Origin: Martensiomyces pterosporus
Lineage: Eukaryota; Kickxellomycota; Kickxellomycetes; Kickxellales; Kickxellaceae
Direction of reading: 5' to 3'
NCBI GenBank assembly: GCA_025201845.1
Contig: MU604070.1
Coordinates: 1-36,792, forward strand
Length of the DNA stretch: 36,792 bases
Shown here: piece by piece, positions 16,938 through 26,480 of the stretch
Numbering within the stretch: position 1 is the stretch's first letter
Layout of the letters: each line of letters starts with the position of its first letter
The notes under the pieces: generated by a model
What the model was told of the DNA's origin: nothing
Seen by the model: the letters and a program-made list of their open reading frames with translations, nothing else
Database searches by the model: none
Program-made: the position numbers and the translations under genes

Positions 16938-19900
16938 TTCAGAGATAAAATCCAACCGCGACAGGCGGTGCGAGGAAAAGCAGGTGTGAATGAGTTTTGT
17001 TTTATTTGCGTTTTATGTATGGCAGATCATCTAGCGCTACTTGTAGCTGTTTTTTTTCTTTCTAGGGTGCATGCATTCTTTTGGCGGCCACCATGTAGCC
17101 CAGGACGAAGAGCTTCGAGCAGCAGCGCCGAATGTTTACCACTCAGTCGACGATCTCGCTGCTCTCGACTGGGCTCAAAGGACGTGGAGGATAGGGGTAG
17201 TCGTGCCCCTCGCCATTTGACGTGTTCTTGTGTTTTAACGTCATCGCCAGGTGCTGGGAGTCGATTGTGCTGCAAGTGCTGACGCTGCGGAACAAGGTCG
17301 GATAGGGAACAAGCGGTGTGTGCTTTGCTAAGGTACAGGATATACAAGGTGCAAGAGGGGCTGTGTGTTTACACGGGAGGGTTTATTGGTGTGTCAAGAA
17401 ACTATGATATATGGCTTTGTAGGAGATGCAAGTGGAAGAAAAAAAAAAGAATAAAGCAGAAAGAAATAACAAGGGTCTGGGATGTGGTATGGAAAGGTTT
17501 CGGATTCCACTGGCGATGCTGGCTATCGCCCAGGGACTTTATATCCTCTGGCGGTGAGGGAAAAGACGAGCCCTTGCTGCACCGCGCCTCCTCCTTTCTT
17601 GCAAGCATGTAACCCGAACAAAAAGACAGCGCTCGCATAGCAGAGGAAGGAGAGCGCCAGCAGAGGCCCTCCATACGCTGCTACCAGTAACATGCATCAT
17701 GGTATTGTTATAATTTTTGCTCAATTGGCTGGAGTCCAAATTTGCACATGATGGCGGCGTTTACTAATAAACAGGCTTTTCGCAATAATTGGAAGAGCAG
17801 ACACCTCTTTTCTAGTCTGGCATGCCCGCAGTGTGTGTGTGTGCAAGCGAAGGCACCTCCTTTCAGTATAATGCGCTTGGGAATGCAGCAGCAAATTATT
17901 ACACGCGTGAGCAGCACTCTCTTTGCTCCTTCTTCATACACACATTCGCCCCCTCCTTTCTAAGCCGCATTGTCCCATCTTGCCAGAACACGGCATGGCT
18001 TTGGTGGTGAAAGCGAAGGGTCGTTTGCCTTGCCAATTCATTTTCCTTTGTGCTGTTTGTTTGGCATAAATTTGAGCGCACTCGATTGTTCAGTCCCTAC
18101 CCCACTCCTCACCATTGTTTACTCCAGAGTGCATATGCCTGGCACGGGGGGAGACACTTTAATGCTGATTCACTCGTCAAGATTGAACCATGCAAGCTCA
18201 CAAGGTCGCTTTTGCGTGTTGTGTCAACAGAGATGCTGTTTGTTGATTGTTGCCCTTTCCACCACCAGCCTTGCTATCCTTTGCCCAGTGGAGAAAATCA
18301 CGCAGAGGCATTTTCTGACTGCTTATTCCCCGAGAAGCAAAAAAGGGGGGGGTGCTTTTTTTGTTGGCAGCTGGGCGGAGCATCTGCGCTGGACTAGGCA
18401 GTGGAAACCACGTCCACGTCGTTCGTTTGGGGAAACTGAGCCCAGCGTATTGGAATATGGAGTGCGTAGTCTGGTTTTGTTGGATGGTAGGCATGCAGCC
18501 CACACTCCCTCTTGACGGACATGCACATGTGCGCTCTGCTTCTCGCAGGAGTGCTGGCACAAGTGTCCCAATAGAAGAGAGCACCCACATTGTGTGTGCG
18601 TGTCAACGGATCCGTGCTGATAAAATGGAACAAGAGGCCAGCCTAAGCCACTGCCGCTCCCCCTCTTACTCATATCGTACCCCCGTTGTTGTCATGCGTG
18701 TGAGCTGCATTGGCAGGTGAGCTGGCCGCTTGCAAGAGCCACCGCGTTCCGAGTGCTTGATCCAATCCGCCATTGCCGCCGGCAATCACACGGGTGCTAC
18801 ATCAAATCAATATGCTTGGCGTACAGAGGACGTCGAGTGACCTGGCTGCCTGCGTGAGGCCAGATGTGCGCAATGACACACGTACCCAGTTCTCACATGT
18901 GCAAGGTGACGAGACGAGATCTGCAAAAACGCATACACGCTGCTCATTTGCGCATATCGCATTTCGCTTTTTCATATACAGGTTTATTATTTACTCTCGA
19001 TAGCGAGGCTCTTTGTGGAATGGATCCCGTCTGTCGCACTGCTATCCCACCCACCCCATTCTTCTTTTTCGAAGTGCCACCATCCAACATTGACAAAGCG
19101 ATGCACATGTATTAAGCCAGCTGCACAGTGGAACGGACAGCACAGAAGCGATTCGCGTACTTGGTACGAGAAAGGCCGGACGGGGACTGCAAGTTTTGCT
19201 TGACGGGTGCATCCTTCGCTGTGTGCACATGCAAGACAGACCATGCTTGTCACCATTGGAGGCATACGAAGACCGAGTGCCCAATACCGGATCCTCATCG
19301 TTCTTTTCTCCCGGTTATCTGGCGACTAATCGACCAATTGGCACTCTTGGCGGGCGATATTGCTGTTCGAGCAAGTGAGAGATCAGTCTGTGATCCGGGT
19401 GTGGCCAAAGCAAGATGCAAAGCACAAGAGCGGGGCTGTGCAAATGCGTGTGCCTCCTTTTGGATTGACAGGCGAGTAGTGGGATGGTGAGTGGAGAGGC
19501 ATCCAGCCATTTCGCAGAGGGTTCTTGTTGGCCACATGCACACGCATCCTTAAGCACACGTTGATGCAAGCCAGCTTGTGTTCGTTTCGGCCAGTTTGTT
19601 GGCTGTGGTCAGCAGGGATGGGGAGGGACGGCAGCAGAACAATGCAGCTTGTGTGTGAAGGGCGCAGCAGCGGCGTCAGCAGGAGGGATTCAAGCCCCAG
19701 TGTGGCCAACTGTGAAGTGCAAGTGTATCAAGGGAGCATCCAACGTAGTCATGCGTGGTGCAGGTATGGCAGGGGTGCAACAAATAAGGCACTGCTCTTA
19801 TCTGGCGGGTGGCTCGACCTTCTTGTTCCAGGCCATGCAACGCATGTATGTATGCTGCTGGAGCCACATTGCAAAATTGGATGGCAGGTGATATGGCTGG

Positions 19901-20640
19901 TGCGGTGTGCAGAGCGCAGAGCGCAGAGGAAACCCGGCATTGGCTCTTTCTGCGGGCAGCCTGGGGAATGCAGCAGGATCTGCAGTGCTTGCTCCTATGC
20001 GCACTACCCAGCGATTGTCTGCTAGCTTGCTTGATGCACTATGTCATAGGTGAGGTAATCTCGGCGTGGACGATGCGCATGCATGTGTCTTTGAGGGTGG
20101 GCGGGTGAGCAGTACCGTGCCAGGGCAGTTATCGGCCTTGTGCCTCGAGAGGAGGAGGGGCTTCTCGCTGTGGCTCCTGCAACTGCCACCGCGTGCGGCA
20201 AACAGCAGGCAGACAGGCAGGCGTGGAGCGAATAAAGCGCGCTGGGTTGGTGGATCGACGCCTATGCACGCCCCACCCCCTCTGCTTCAGCGTTTTCTCA
20301 GGGGAGAAAAAAGGGCAGAGCAGTGGGTATGATGATCGTCGTGTGATTGTAGGCTTTCCAAATTTGGGGCTGCTTGGCTTGCTGCTGTTAGCTCCGTCAG
20401 ACTTGCTGTTTTGCTGCCTCCGAGTTGGAGTTTTTCCACCGTGTTTGCAGGTTTTTTTTTGGTTCTCTTGGCGCTCCCGGCCAGAGATAAAGCGCACAAC
20501 TGGGTGTGACCAATCTCAATGTAATCGCGCCACGCACACTCGCAGATGCGCACAGGCGGGGAGAGAACAATGGGGTTGTCTCTTTCGCACTCTCTGGCCA
20601 CACCATATGATCCATTCGCTGGTTCCATGGCATTGCATCG

Positions 20641-20660
20641 CCTCGCCTCGCCTCGCCTCG
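20641..20660. repeat. (CCTCG)4 short tandem repeat
   Basis: Four perfect copies of the pentamer CCTCG lie in the gene-free region. On the minus strand they produce an Arg/Gly/Glu/Ala repeat in a chance frame. Confidence 0.85.
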
Positions 20661-22685
20661 CTTTGCGTTGCTGTGCAGCAAAAGTCGCTATAGGATTGAG
20701 GCTGCTTCTCTTGCTTTGTGCGGGTGCACGACATGCACACACAGCCTTGCTGTCACCCCAGGCTCCCGGAACAAGGTGCACGCAAGAGCCCCGAAGAGCC
20801 GTACGGCGGAAGAGCTCTGCCAAAGAAAAGATTCTCTCGCGTTGGCAGTCCCAATCTGGACAGAAAATGTCTCCCACCTTCCCTCTCCAAATGAGGACAG
20901 CACTCGCGTCTTGCAATTCGATTGGGAAAGTGATCCATGCGCTTGCAGTCTTTCTACAGATCCAAGCGGCGCACAGAGCGCTTGCGTTCCATAAGAGGTC
21001 TGCCAACCACAGACTTGCCTCTCCGGCGGATGGGGCAAACACGGAGCCTTGATCGACAAGCGCGTGTGTGTCACTTGGCACCTCCTTGCTTGCGCGCCAT
21101 TGCAAATCAGCAGCTGTGTGCCTGCCCCCACTCTGGGAGCTGCACTTGCACGCAACCAAAGTCCATCGAGCGACAGATGCGAGGCGGTCAAGAGCAGACT
21201 GTGGTGTGTGGAGGGAGTTGGGCGGACGACGTACACCGCAGCCTGTCTGACTCGCCTGCACAGACCCCGGCGATCGCACTGCTCTGCACTGTTCAGGTTC
21301 TCGTATCATTGGACCAATTCCTCCGTCCCAATAAGGAAAGCAATGGACGCAGATGCCCCGCTCAGCGGCGGCGTCTACAAAGAAAACAGGCCGGGCTGTC
21401 TGCAAAGAACCGCTTTAATTGCGTTCCATTATCTAAGCTGTTCCTTACATGCAACCGCTGTTTCTGTTTACTTTTCCCCTTTGCACGGAAACGGAAGCGG
21501 GGGGCAGGCAGCACGGGTGTGCTCTCTGCGTCGAATGGATGGACCAGCATGCATGCCTTCGGTTCTTGCAAGAGATGGAAAAAAAACAGAGGGAGGGCAT
21601 GTGCAAAAGATGGACGAGTGTTTATTTGCCTGCTCTTGGCCGCTGGAAGAGGAGCAGTAATTTGCATATGAAGTAGCTGGTGTCGATCTTATCTGCCAAA
21701 TGGCCACTTGCCCCGCACACATCATCCACATAGCTACGGCCAAATGCTGCTTGTTTGTTGTCTGCTGCGCTACAGGAACGAATATATTTTTATGCAGTGC
21801 AATGTGACGCCCTCCCCTCACAAGACCATGCGTTTACCACCCTCCCCAACCCACCTGTATCTTTTCTGAAAAATGCCCAGAAGACAAACCCGAGTGAACC
21901 AGTTGCCCGTTCCTCTGGTGAACCTGGCTTCCAAGACGTGTGACACTTGCTATCGGCTAGACAATTAGCGCCAAGCTTGCTAGTGCCTCTAGCTTTTCTT
22001 AGACGGCCGGCACAGCCAGCCTTTGTGCGTTTTTTTTTTAATTCTTCTTCATCAAAACAATGCTGTGTGCGATCTTGGCACTCGGGACGGGAGAGGAAGG
22101 CAGCATTGTCGGGCGGGTGCCTGCTACGACCCCGTGTCTGGTGCACCGCGTGTAATCTGCTTCCCGGCGTGAAGCGCGGTTGAGTGACATGCGCGCGTCC
22201 TACACAAAAGGTGACATGGGATTTACCTCATCCACTTTTTTAGTCTAAGCAAGCTACTACTAGATACATGAGAAAATAGCTGTCGATCATCATGCACAAA
22301 CGGTGGAAAAGGGGATAAGCAGATACACGTATGAATATTCTATCCTAGCCTCGACCAAGAGCCGCACGCTGTGCAAACGCTAGGGCCTGGCACAAAGGCG
22401 GAATTACGATGGCCTGCAGGCAGTAGCCAGCAGGAAAAAGTCCGCAATACAAAACGGCGAATGAAAAGCGCAACATTTGGGCATTCTTATTCACAAACCC
22501 AAAGCCGGTGTGGGCAGGCCGGGGGCTCATGATGGCATTTGGGGGTGCGATGGTGGCTGTGGACAGCTGTCCATAGCAAGACAAAACAGTGTGGCACGCA
22601 TTTCCCCTCTGCCTTCCGGGCATTGTCCCCCTCGGATGTTGGTTGTCAAGGTGTCCTTGTGTGTAGGTGCGGGGGAGGGGAGATG

Positions 22686-22692
22686 TATAAAT
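22686..22692 (+). promoter_or_regulatory. TATA box of first sugar transporter
   Basis: TATAAAT lies 321 bases before the ATG at 23007. The distance is long for a direct leader but shortens in the mRNA if the 88-base 5'UTR intron described below is removed. Confidence 0.5.
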
Positions 22693-22876
22693 GAAGGGCA
22701 GAGGAAAGCGGCCATGAGCTCGAGACATCTGTATGGCAGAAACTTCCACTCGCCACCCCCTCCAACCAAGAACATTTCCTCTACTTCCCACCCTCAAGCG
22801 CCACTGATACATCTAATACATATTGTGCTTTCATTTTCCTGTTCTCGTTTCTCCTGTTTTCGTTTCTGTTAACTCT

Positions 22877-22914
22877 GTAAGCATACGTGAGATCCCCTGT
22901 CTCGCTCCATCCTA

Positions 22915-22953
<39 letters not shown>

Positions 22954-22964
22954 CCTGTATTCAG
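22877..22964 (+). other. Probable 5'UTR intron of first sugar transporter
   Basis: GTAAGC at 22877-22882 is a consensus donor, CCTAAT at 22911-22916 a plausible branch site, then a pure (CT)16 tract, and the CAG at 22962-22964 is the acceptor, giving 88 bases. Order and motifs match the one intron in this window that can be proved from protein (QCR2). The ATG lies 42 bases after the acceptor, so the intron would be in the leader. Confidence 0.55.
22919..22950 (+). repeat. (CT)16 microsatellite
   Basis: A perfect run of 16 CT units stands 56 bases before the sugar transporter ATG. It is the pyrimidine tract of the probable leader intron. Confidence 0.95.
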
Positions 22965-23006
22965 AGTCCTCCACGAAGCAAGCAAAAAGCGCCACTCGCA
23001 GATAGA

Positions 23007-24530
23007 ATGGGCAAGCATGCACAGACTTACTTTGTCGGTGGCGTCTCAGCCATCGGCGGTCTTCTCTTCGGCTACGACACCGGCGTCATGTCGTCCATTC
23101 TCGAGATGGATGAATGGAAGGCCTACTTCCACAACCCTGGGTCTGTTGGCGTCGGCGTCATCGTCTCGCTTCTCACTGCCGGCTGTTTTGTTGGCTCTCT
23201 GTTCGCCGGTTGGTTCGCTGACAGGTACTCGCGCAAGCACACAATCATGGGCGCGTGCATCGTCTTCTCCCTTGGCGCTGCCATCCAGTGTGGCTCGCGA
23301 AACCGTGCCATGCTGATTGTCGGTCGCTTCATTGCCGGCTTGGGGGTTGGTGTGCTCTCCATGACTGTCCCCGTGTTCCAGTCGGAGATCTCGCCAGCAG
23401 CTATCCGCGGGCGCCTGGTGTCGCTGCAGCAGTGGGCGATTACCTGGGGTATCTTGGTGTCGTTCTGGATTGACTATGGATGCCACTTCATCAAGAGCCA
23501 GGCTGCTTGGCGCATCCCCATTGGGCTACAGATAGTGCCGGCCATTTTCCTCTTCTGCGCCATGTTCTTCATGCCTTACTCGCCCCGCTGGCTTGTGGAC
23601 AACAACCGCGATGACGAGGCGCGCCAGGTGCTTGCGCGTCTGCGTGCGGACGGCGACCTTGATGCTCCCGAGGTTATTGGGGAGCTCGAGGAGATCAAGG
23701 ACGTTGTTCGGCTGGAGCGCGAGACTGCTGTGCGCAGCTACATGGAGCTCCTCCGCTACCCCATCCGCCGCCGTGTTGTCCTTGGCGTAGTCATCCAGGC
23801 CCTGCAGCAGCTCACTGGCATCAACGTCATCATGTACTTTGCGCCCTCCATTTTCAAGCAGTCCGGGCTGACGGGACCCAATGCCTCGCTGCTCGCACAG
23901 GGCATCAACGGAGTCATCAACATGCTGGCAACCATCCCTGCCATCCTGTGGATCGACCGCTGGGGTCGCCGCAAGACCTTGATGCTCGGCTCGCTTGTCT
24001 GCGGTATCACCTACTTTGTCCAGGCAGTGGCCACTGGCGCCACACAGCACAAGACCATCGACAACGGCGAGGTCAACCTGCACATGCCCAAGGGGCCCTC
24101 GTACCTGGTCATCGTTATGATCTACATATTCGTCATCTCCTTTGCCGCTTCGTGGGGCCCCATCGGCTGGATCTATCCCTCGGAAATCTTCCCCATGCAC
24201 ATCCGCTCCAAGGCCAATTCAATCACAACCGCCTCCAACTGGCTGTTCAACTTTGTCATCGGCCTGGTTGCCCCCATTCTCATCAAGAGAATCACTTGGG
24301 GCCTGGACCTCATCTTTGCCATCATCATGTTTGCTTCCGTCGGAATCATCTACATGTTCTTCCCCGAGACCAAGAGCCGTCCTCTGGAGGAGATGGAAAT
24401 TGTGTTTACGGGCTCCATCTGGGCACACAAGGACAGGAAGCGCATCGAAGAGTACGATAAGGAAATGAATGGCGGCCGCTCTGGTGCCACCAAGGTTTCC
24501 ATTGGCGAGGATGACAGCGAGAAGGCTTAA
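23007..24530 (+). CDS. MFS sugar (hexose) transporter, copy 1
   Basis: The product is 507 residues with the twelve-helix sugar-porter layout. ATG 23007 (MGKHAQTYF) matches the start of the next gene; the frame is open upstream only from a GTG through the CT repeat. Family signatures in order: GGLLFGYDTGVMSS in helix 1; ADRYSRKHTIM in the loop between helices 2 and 3; VGRFIAGLGVG; RGRLVSLQQWAITWG; PYSPRWLV in place of the usual PESPRWL; QQLTGINVIMYFAP in helix 7; DRWGRRKTLM; GPIGWIYPSEIFPMHIRSKA; and the closing PETKSRPLEEME. It should import hexose at the plasma membrane, probably with protons. It is the upstream member of a tandem duplicated pair. Three overlapping AATAAA signals at 24727-24740 lie about 200 bases after the stop. 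Confidence 0.95.
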   Translation: MGKHAQTYFVGGVSAIGGLLFGYDTGVMSSILEMDEWKAYFHNPGSVGVGVIVSLLTAGCFVGSLFAGWFADRYSRKHTIMGACIVFSLGAAIQCGSRNRAMLIVGRFIAGLGVGVLSMTVPVFQSEISPAAIRGRLVSLQQWAITWGILVSFWIDYGCHFIKSQAAWRIPIGLQIVPAIFLFCAMFFMPYSPRWLVDNNRDDEARQVLARLRADGDLDAPEVIGELEEIKDVVRLERETAVRSYMELLRYPIRRRVVLGVVIQALQQLTGINVIMYFAPSIFKQSGLTGPNASLLAQGINGVINMLATIPAILWIDRWGRRKTLMLGSLVCGITYFVQAVATGATQHKTIDNGEVNLHMPKGPSYLVIVMIYIFVISFAASWGPIGWIYPSEIFPMHIRSKANSITTASNWLFNFVIGLVAPILIKRITWGLDLIFAIIMFASVGIIYMFFPETKSRPLEEMEIVFTGSIWAHKDRKRIEEYDKEMNGGRSGATKVSIGEDDSEKA

Positions 24531-24726
24531 GCTGGTCGCTGGGGATTTGTATTCCTATGCGCATATTGTTTCCTTTTTATGAGCTGCTTAGCTTAATGCG
24601 CGACATGCAGACAACAGGCAGCAGGCAGCAAGCAACAGCAAGTTCCAGGGCTTAAAAGCACCAGGTAGATGCTGGCTCAGCCGTTTGCTTCAAGCAGCGA
24701 GTCTACACAATGAGTGCGTGGCTGAG

Positions 24727-24740
24727 AATAAATAAATAAA
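24727..24740 (+). terminator. Overlapping AATAAA polyadenylation signals
   Basis: Three overlapping AATAAA hexamers (24727, 24731, 24735) lie about 200 bases after the first transporter stop, on the sense strand. They are good candidates for its 3'-end signal. Confidence 0.45.
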
Positions 24741-25581
24741 ATGAGCAGCTGAGCCATATTGTCCATCACGTTGCCTTGTTCGGGTTGAAAGTGGTGCAGC
24801 GCGACTCAAGAGCTCCTCTATGCGCCAGTGTTGCGGGGCATGAGTAGCTGGGAGCGAGAGGTGCGGAGTTTCTCAGGAGACGGCTGCATAATTGCGGGCC
24901 ATTCCGCTTAATTTCAAGAATTTTTCTCAATAGCGCCATATTAATTCAGTATCTCGCAGTGGCGCCACATATCTATATGAATTCATGTGCCAGGGCTAGA
25001 GAGACAGGAGAGCGGATAGAATACTGGCTATATCCATACTACATATACGAAACCTGTCGGGAACCTGCATCGCCCTTTTGATCTGGCGCTTTCCATCTGC
25101 CCTCAGCCCTGTGTTTTCTCCTATCGCAGCAGTGACCCGGGGCTGTGAATTCCAGCCACGCACACGCCGGCGCCTCTCCACCCCATACCATCCCTCTTGA
25201 AGTGAGCCCTATTGGACCAAATCGCCGCTATGCGCCGGCTGAAGCAGTGATTTCCAGTGCCGGACACTCCTTGTTGGTCGCTGGACGCGGTGTTGGTGAT
25301 TTTCTGGTAAGAAAAAATAACTGGACAGAGCAGAGAAATTCTCGGGTTGCATGCAGCCCCGCAGCACACGCACCACCCGCCCTCTGCGCTCCTGTCCAAT
25401 CTAGCTCATGCGGGGGGTGCGGCGGGATGGCAATCGAGCCGTGTGTTAGCAAATGCAGCTGGCCCCGATGATCGCTGCTCTCTTTCGCCTACTTTTTCTC
25501 ACAACACCCCATCCACTCCATTTTCCCTGTAGTCTGCTGCATTCGGGAATAGTGGGCAACAGCGCCCGCCTGCTCACATGC

Positions 25582-25955
25582 CCCCTCCCAGGCACCCCTC
25601 CATACAACCCACCCCCTGCAGCACCCCCACGGTTCAGCTGAGTAGCGCGTAGTAGCAGCCGCCTTGCAAACGCATACAGGCGCGCACATCGCTCTTTCAG
25701 TTGACCCATCCTCCCCCACACCGCACCATAGCAAGAGGGGGCCGAATGGCTGCGCTCCGTGTGTGCGTGCGCTTGTGCCCAAGGGTCCCCCTTTTGCGCC
25801 TAGCCTCGTCGCTTTTGCAGGCGAGCTGTGGCATGCGCATCCCGTCCCCCACCCGCCCTCCTTCTATGGAGCCTCCTGTGCCGGCAGATAAAGTTGAGCG
25901 CCATAGCAAGCACCCAAAAACGAAGGCGCGAAAAGGAGGGGTTCATACACCCCCT
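25582..25955. promoter_or_regulatory. Cluster of seven CCCCT/AGGGG stress- or glucose-type elements
   Basis: CCCCT occurs at 25582, 25595, 25613, 25788 and 25951, and AGGGG at 25736 and 25937, upstream of the TATA box at 26120. These pentamers match the STRE bound by Msn2/4-type zinc fingers and overlap the core of Mig1/CreA-type sites. Random expectation in 374 bases is under one in balanced sequence, though the region is C-rich. Confidence 0.4.
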
Positions 25956-26119
25956 GCTTGCCCGTTCGCAGCAATCCATCTGAAAAAGCATATTCACTCT
26001 CTACAGCCAGCTCAGCCAAGCTGGCTCCATTTCTTCTCCTTTTGTCTGGCGCCTGCTGCGAGTGTGCAGACAAGGACGCCGGGCGTGGGGCACAGGCGCA
26101 TTTCGTCTGCGAAATCGGG

Positions 26120-26127
26120 TATAAATA
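26120..26127 (+). promoter_or_regulatory. TATA box of second sugar transporter
   Basis: TATAAATA lies 361 bases before the ATG at 26481, followed by a pyrimidine-rich leader (26165-26290). The spacing implies a leader of about 250-320 bases. Confidence 0.5.
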
Positions 26128-26480
26128 CTGTGGCCTGTTCGCCCACTGCAGCCGCAAAACCCATCCCAGACCAAGCCCCAGCAGTTCTCTAGTTTATCGC
26201 TTTCTCTCTAGTTAGTGTCCCCTCACTCGTCACTAGAACTACACCTCCTTACCTTATTGCCGAAGCTGTCTTTGTTTCTGGCGTGATATTATCTCCTAAT
26301 AGTTGTTATTTCGGTGTATTGCTACTACCTGCTAACCCAACCGCTTCAACCCTGCGTTCCAGCGCTAATCTAGCACCCTCCTTTTCTCGCAAGGTCCCCC
26401 GTACCGTCAAGCACAACGCCGCTTTCCCGCACTAATTAACTGCCATTGTCGGAAGCACCAGAGGCTGTCATACACAAACA

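Larger units (their letters stand above)
16860..23006. other. Large region without convincing genes
   Basis: Over about 6.1 kb I find no frame with a recognisable domain, although GC-rich sequence leaves several open frames, the longest 372 codons on the minus strand at 20287-21405, beginning at a TTG. These look like chance frames: Cys/Trp/His/Arg-rich, overlapping frames on the other strand, and no motif. Visible structure includes repeated GCACATG motifs at 17744-19231, A6-G8-TGC-T7 at 18339-18362, (CCTCG)4 at 20641-20660 and, near the right end, the TATA box and CT tract of the transporter gene. It may be an extended promoter, host a non-coding RNA, or contain a decayed gene. I see no tRNA B-box with matching arms. 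Confidence 0.5.
24531..26480. other. Intergenic and promoter region of second sugar transporter
   Basis: This 1.95-kb gap between the transporters holds the 3' end of copy 1, an AT-rich stretch at 24895-25010, a GC-rich C-tract region at 25360-25960 with repeated CCCCT motifs, and the TATA box of copy 2. Several 60-160-codon frames overlap on both strands; none has a recognisable domain. A possible short leader intron (donor GTATTG at 26316, CTAAC, acceptor CAG at 26360-26362) is only 47 bases and is weak. Confidence 0.5.

Noticed and set aside
20287..21405. 372-codon open frame on the minus strand
   Set aside because: It starts at TTG, is rich in Cys, Trp, Arg and His, contains a simple repeat (CCTCG)4, overlaps long frames on the other strand and shows no domain. 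It fits chance in GC-rich sequence.
20937..21671. 244-codon ATG-initiated frame on the plus strand
   Set aside because: It lies opposite the minus-strand frame, is of low-quality composition and has no recognisable motif.
26316..26362. Short leader intron of the second transporter
   Set aside because: It has plausible GTATTG, CTAAC and CAG signals but is only 47 bases, and no protein evidence can confirm it; left as a possibility.
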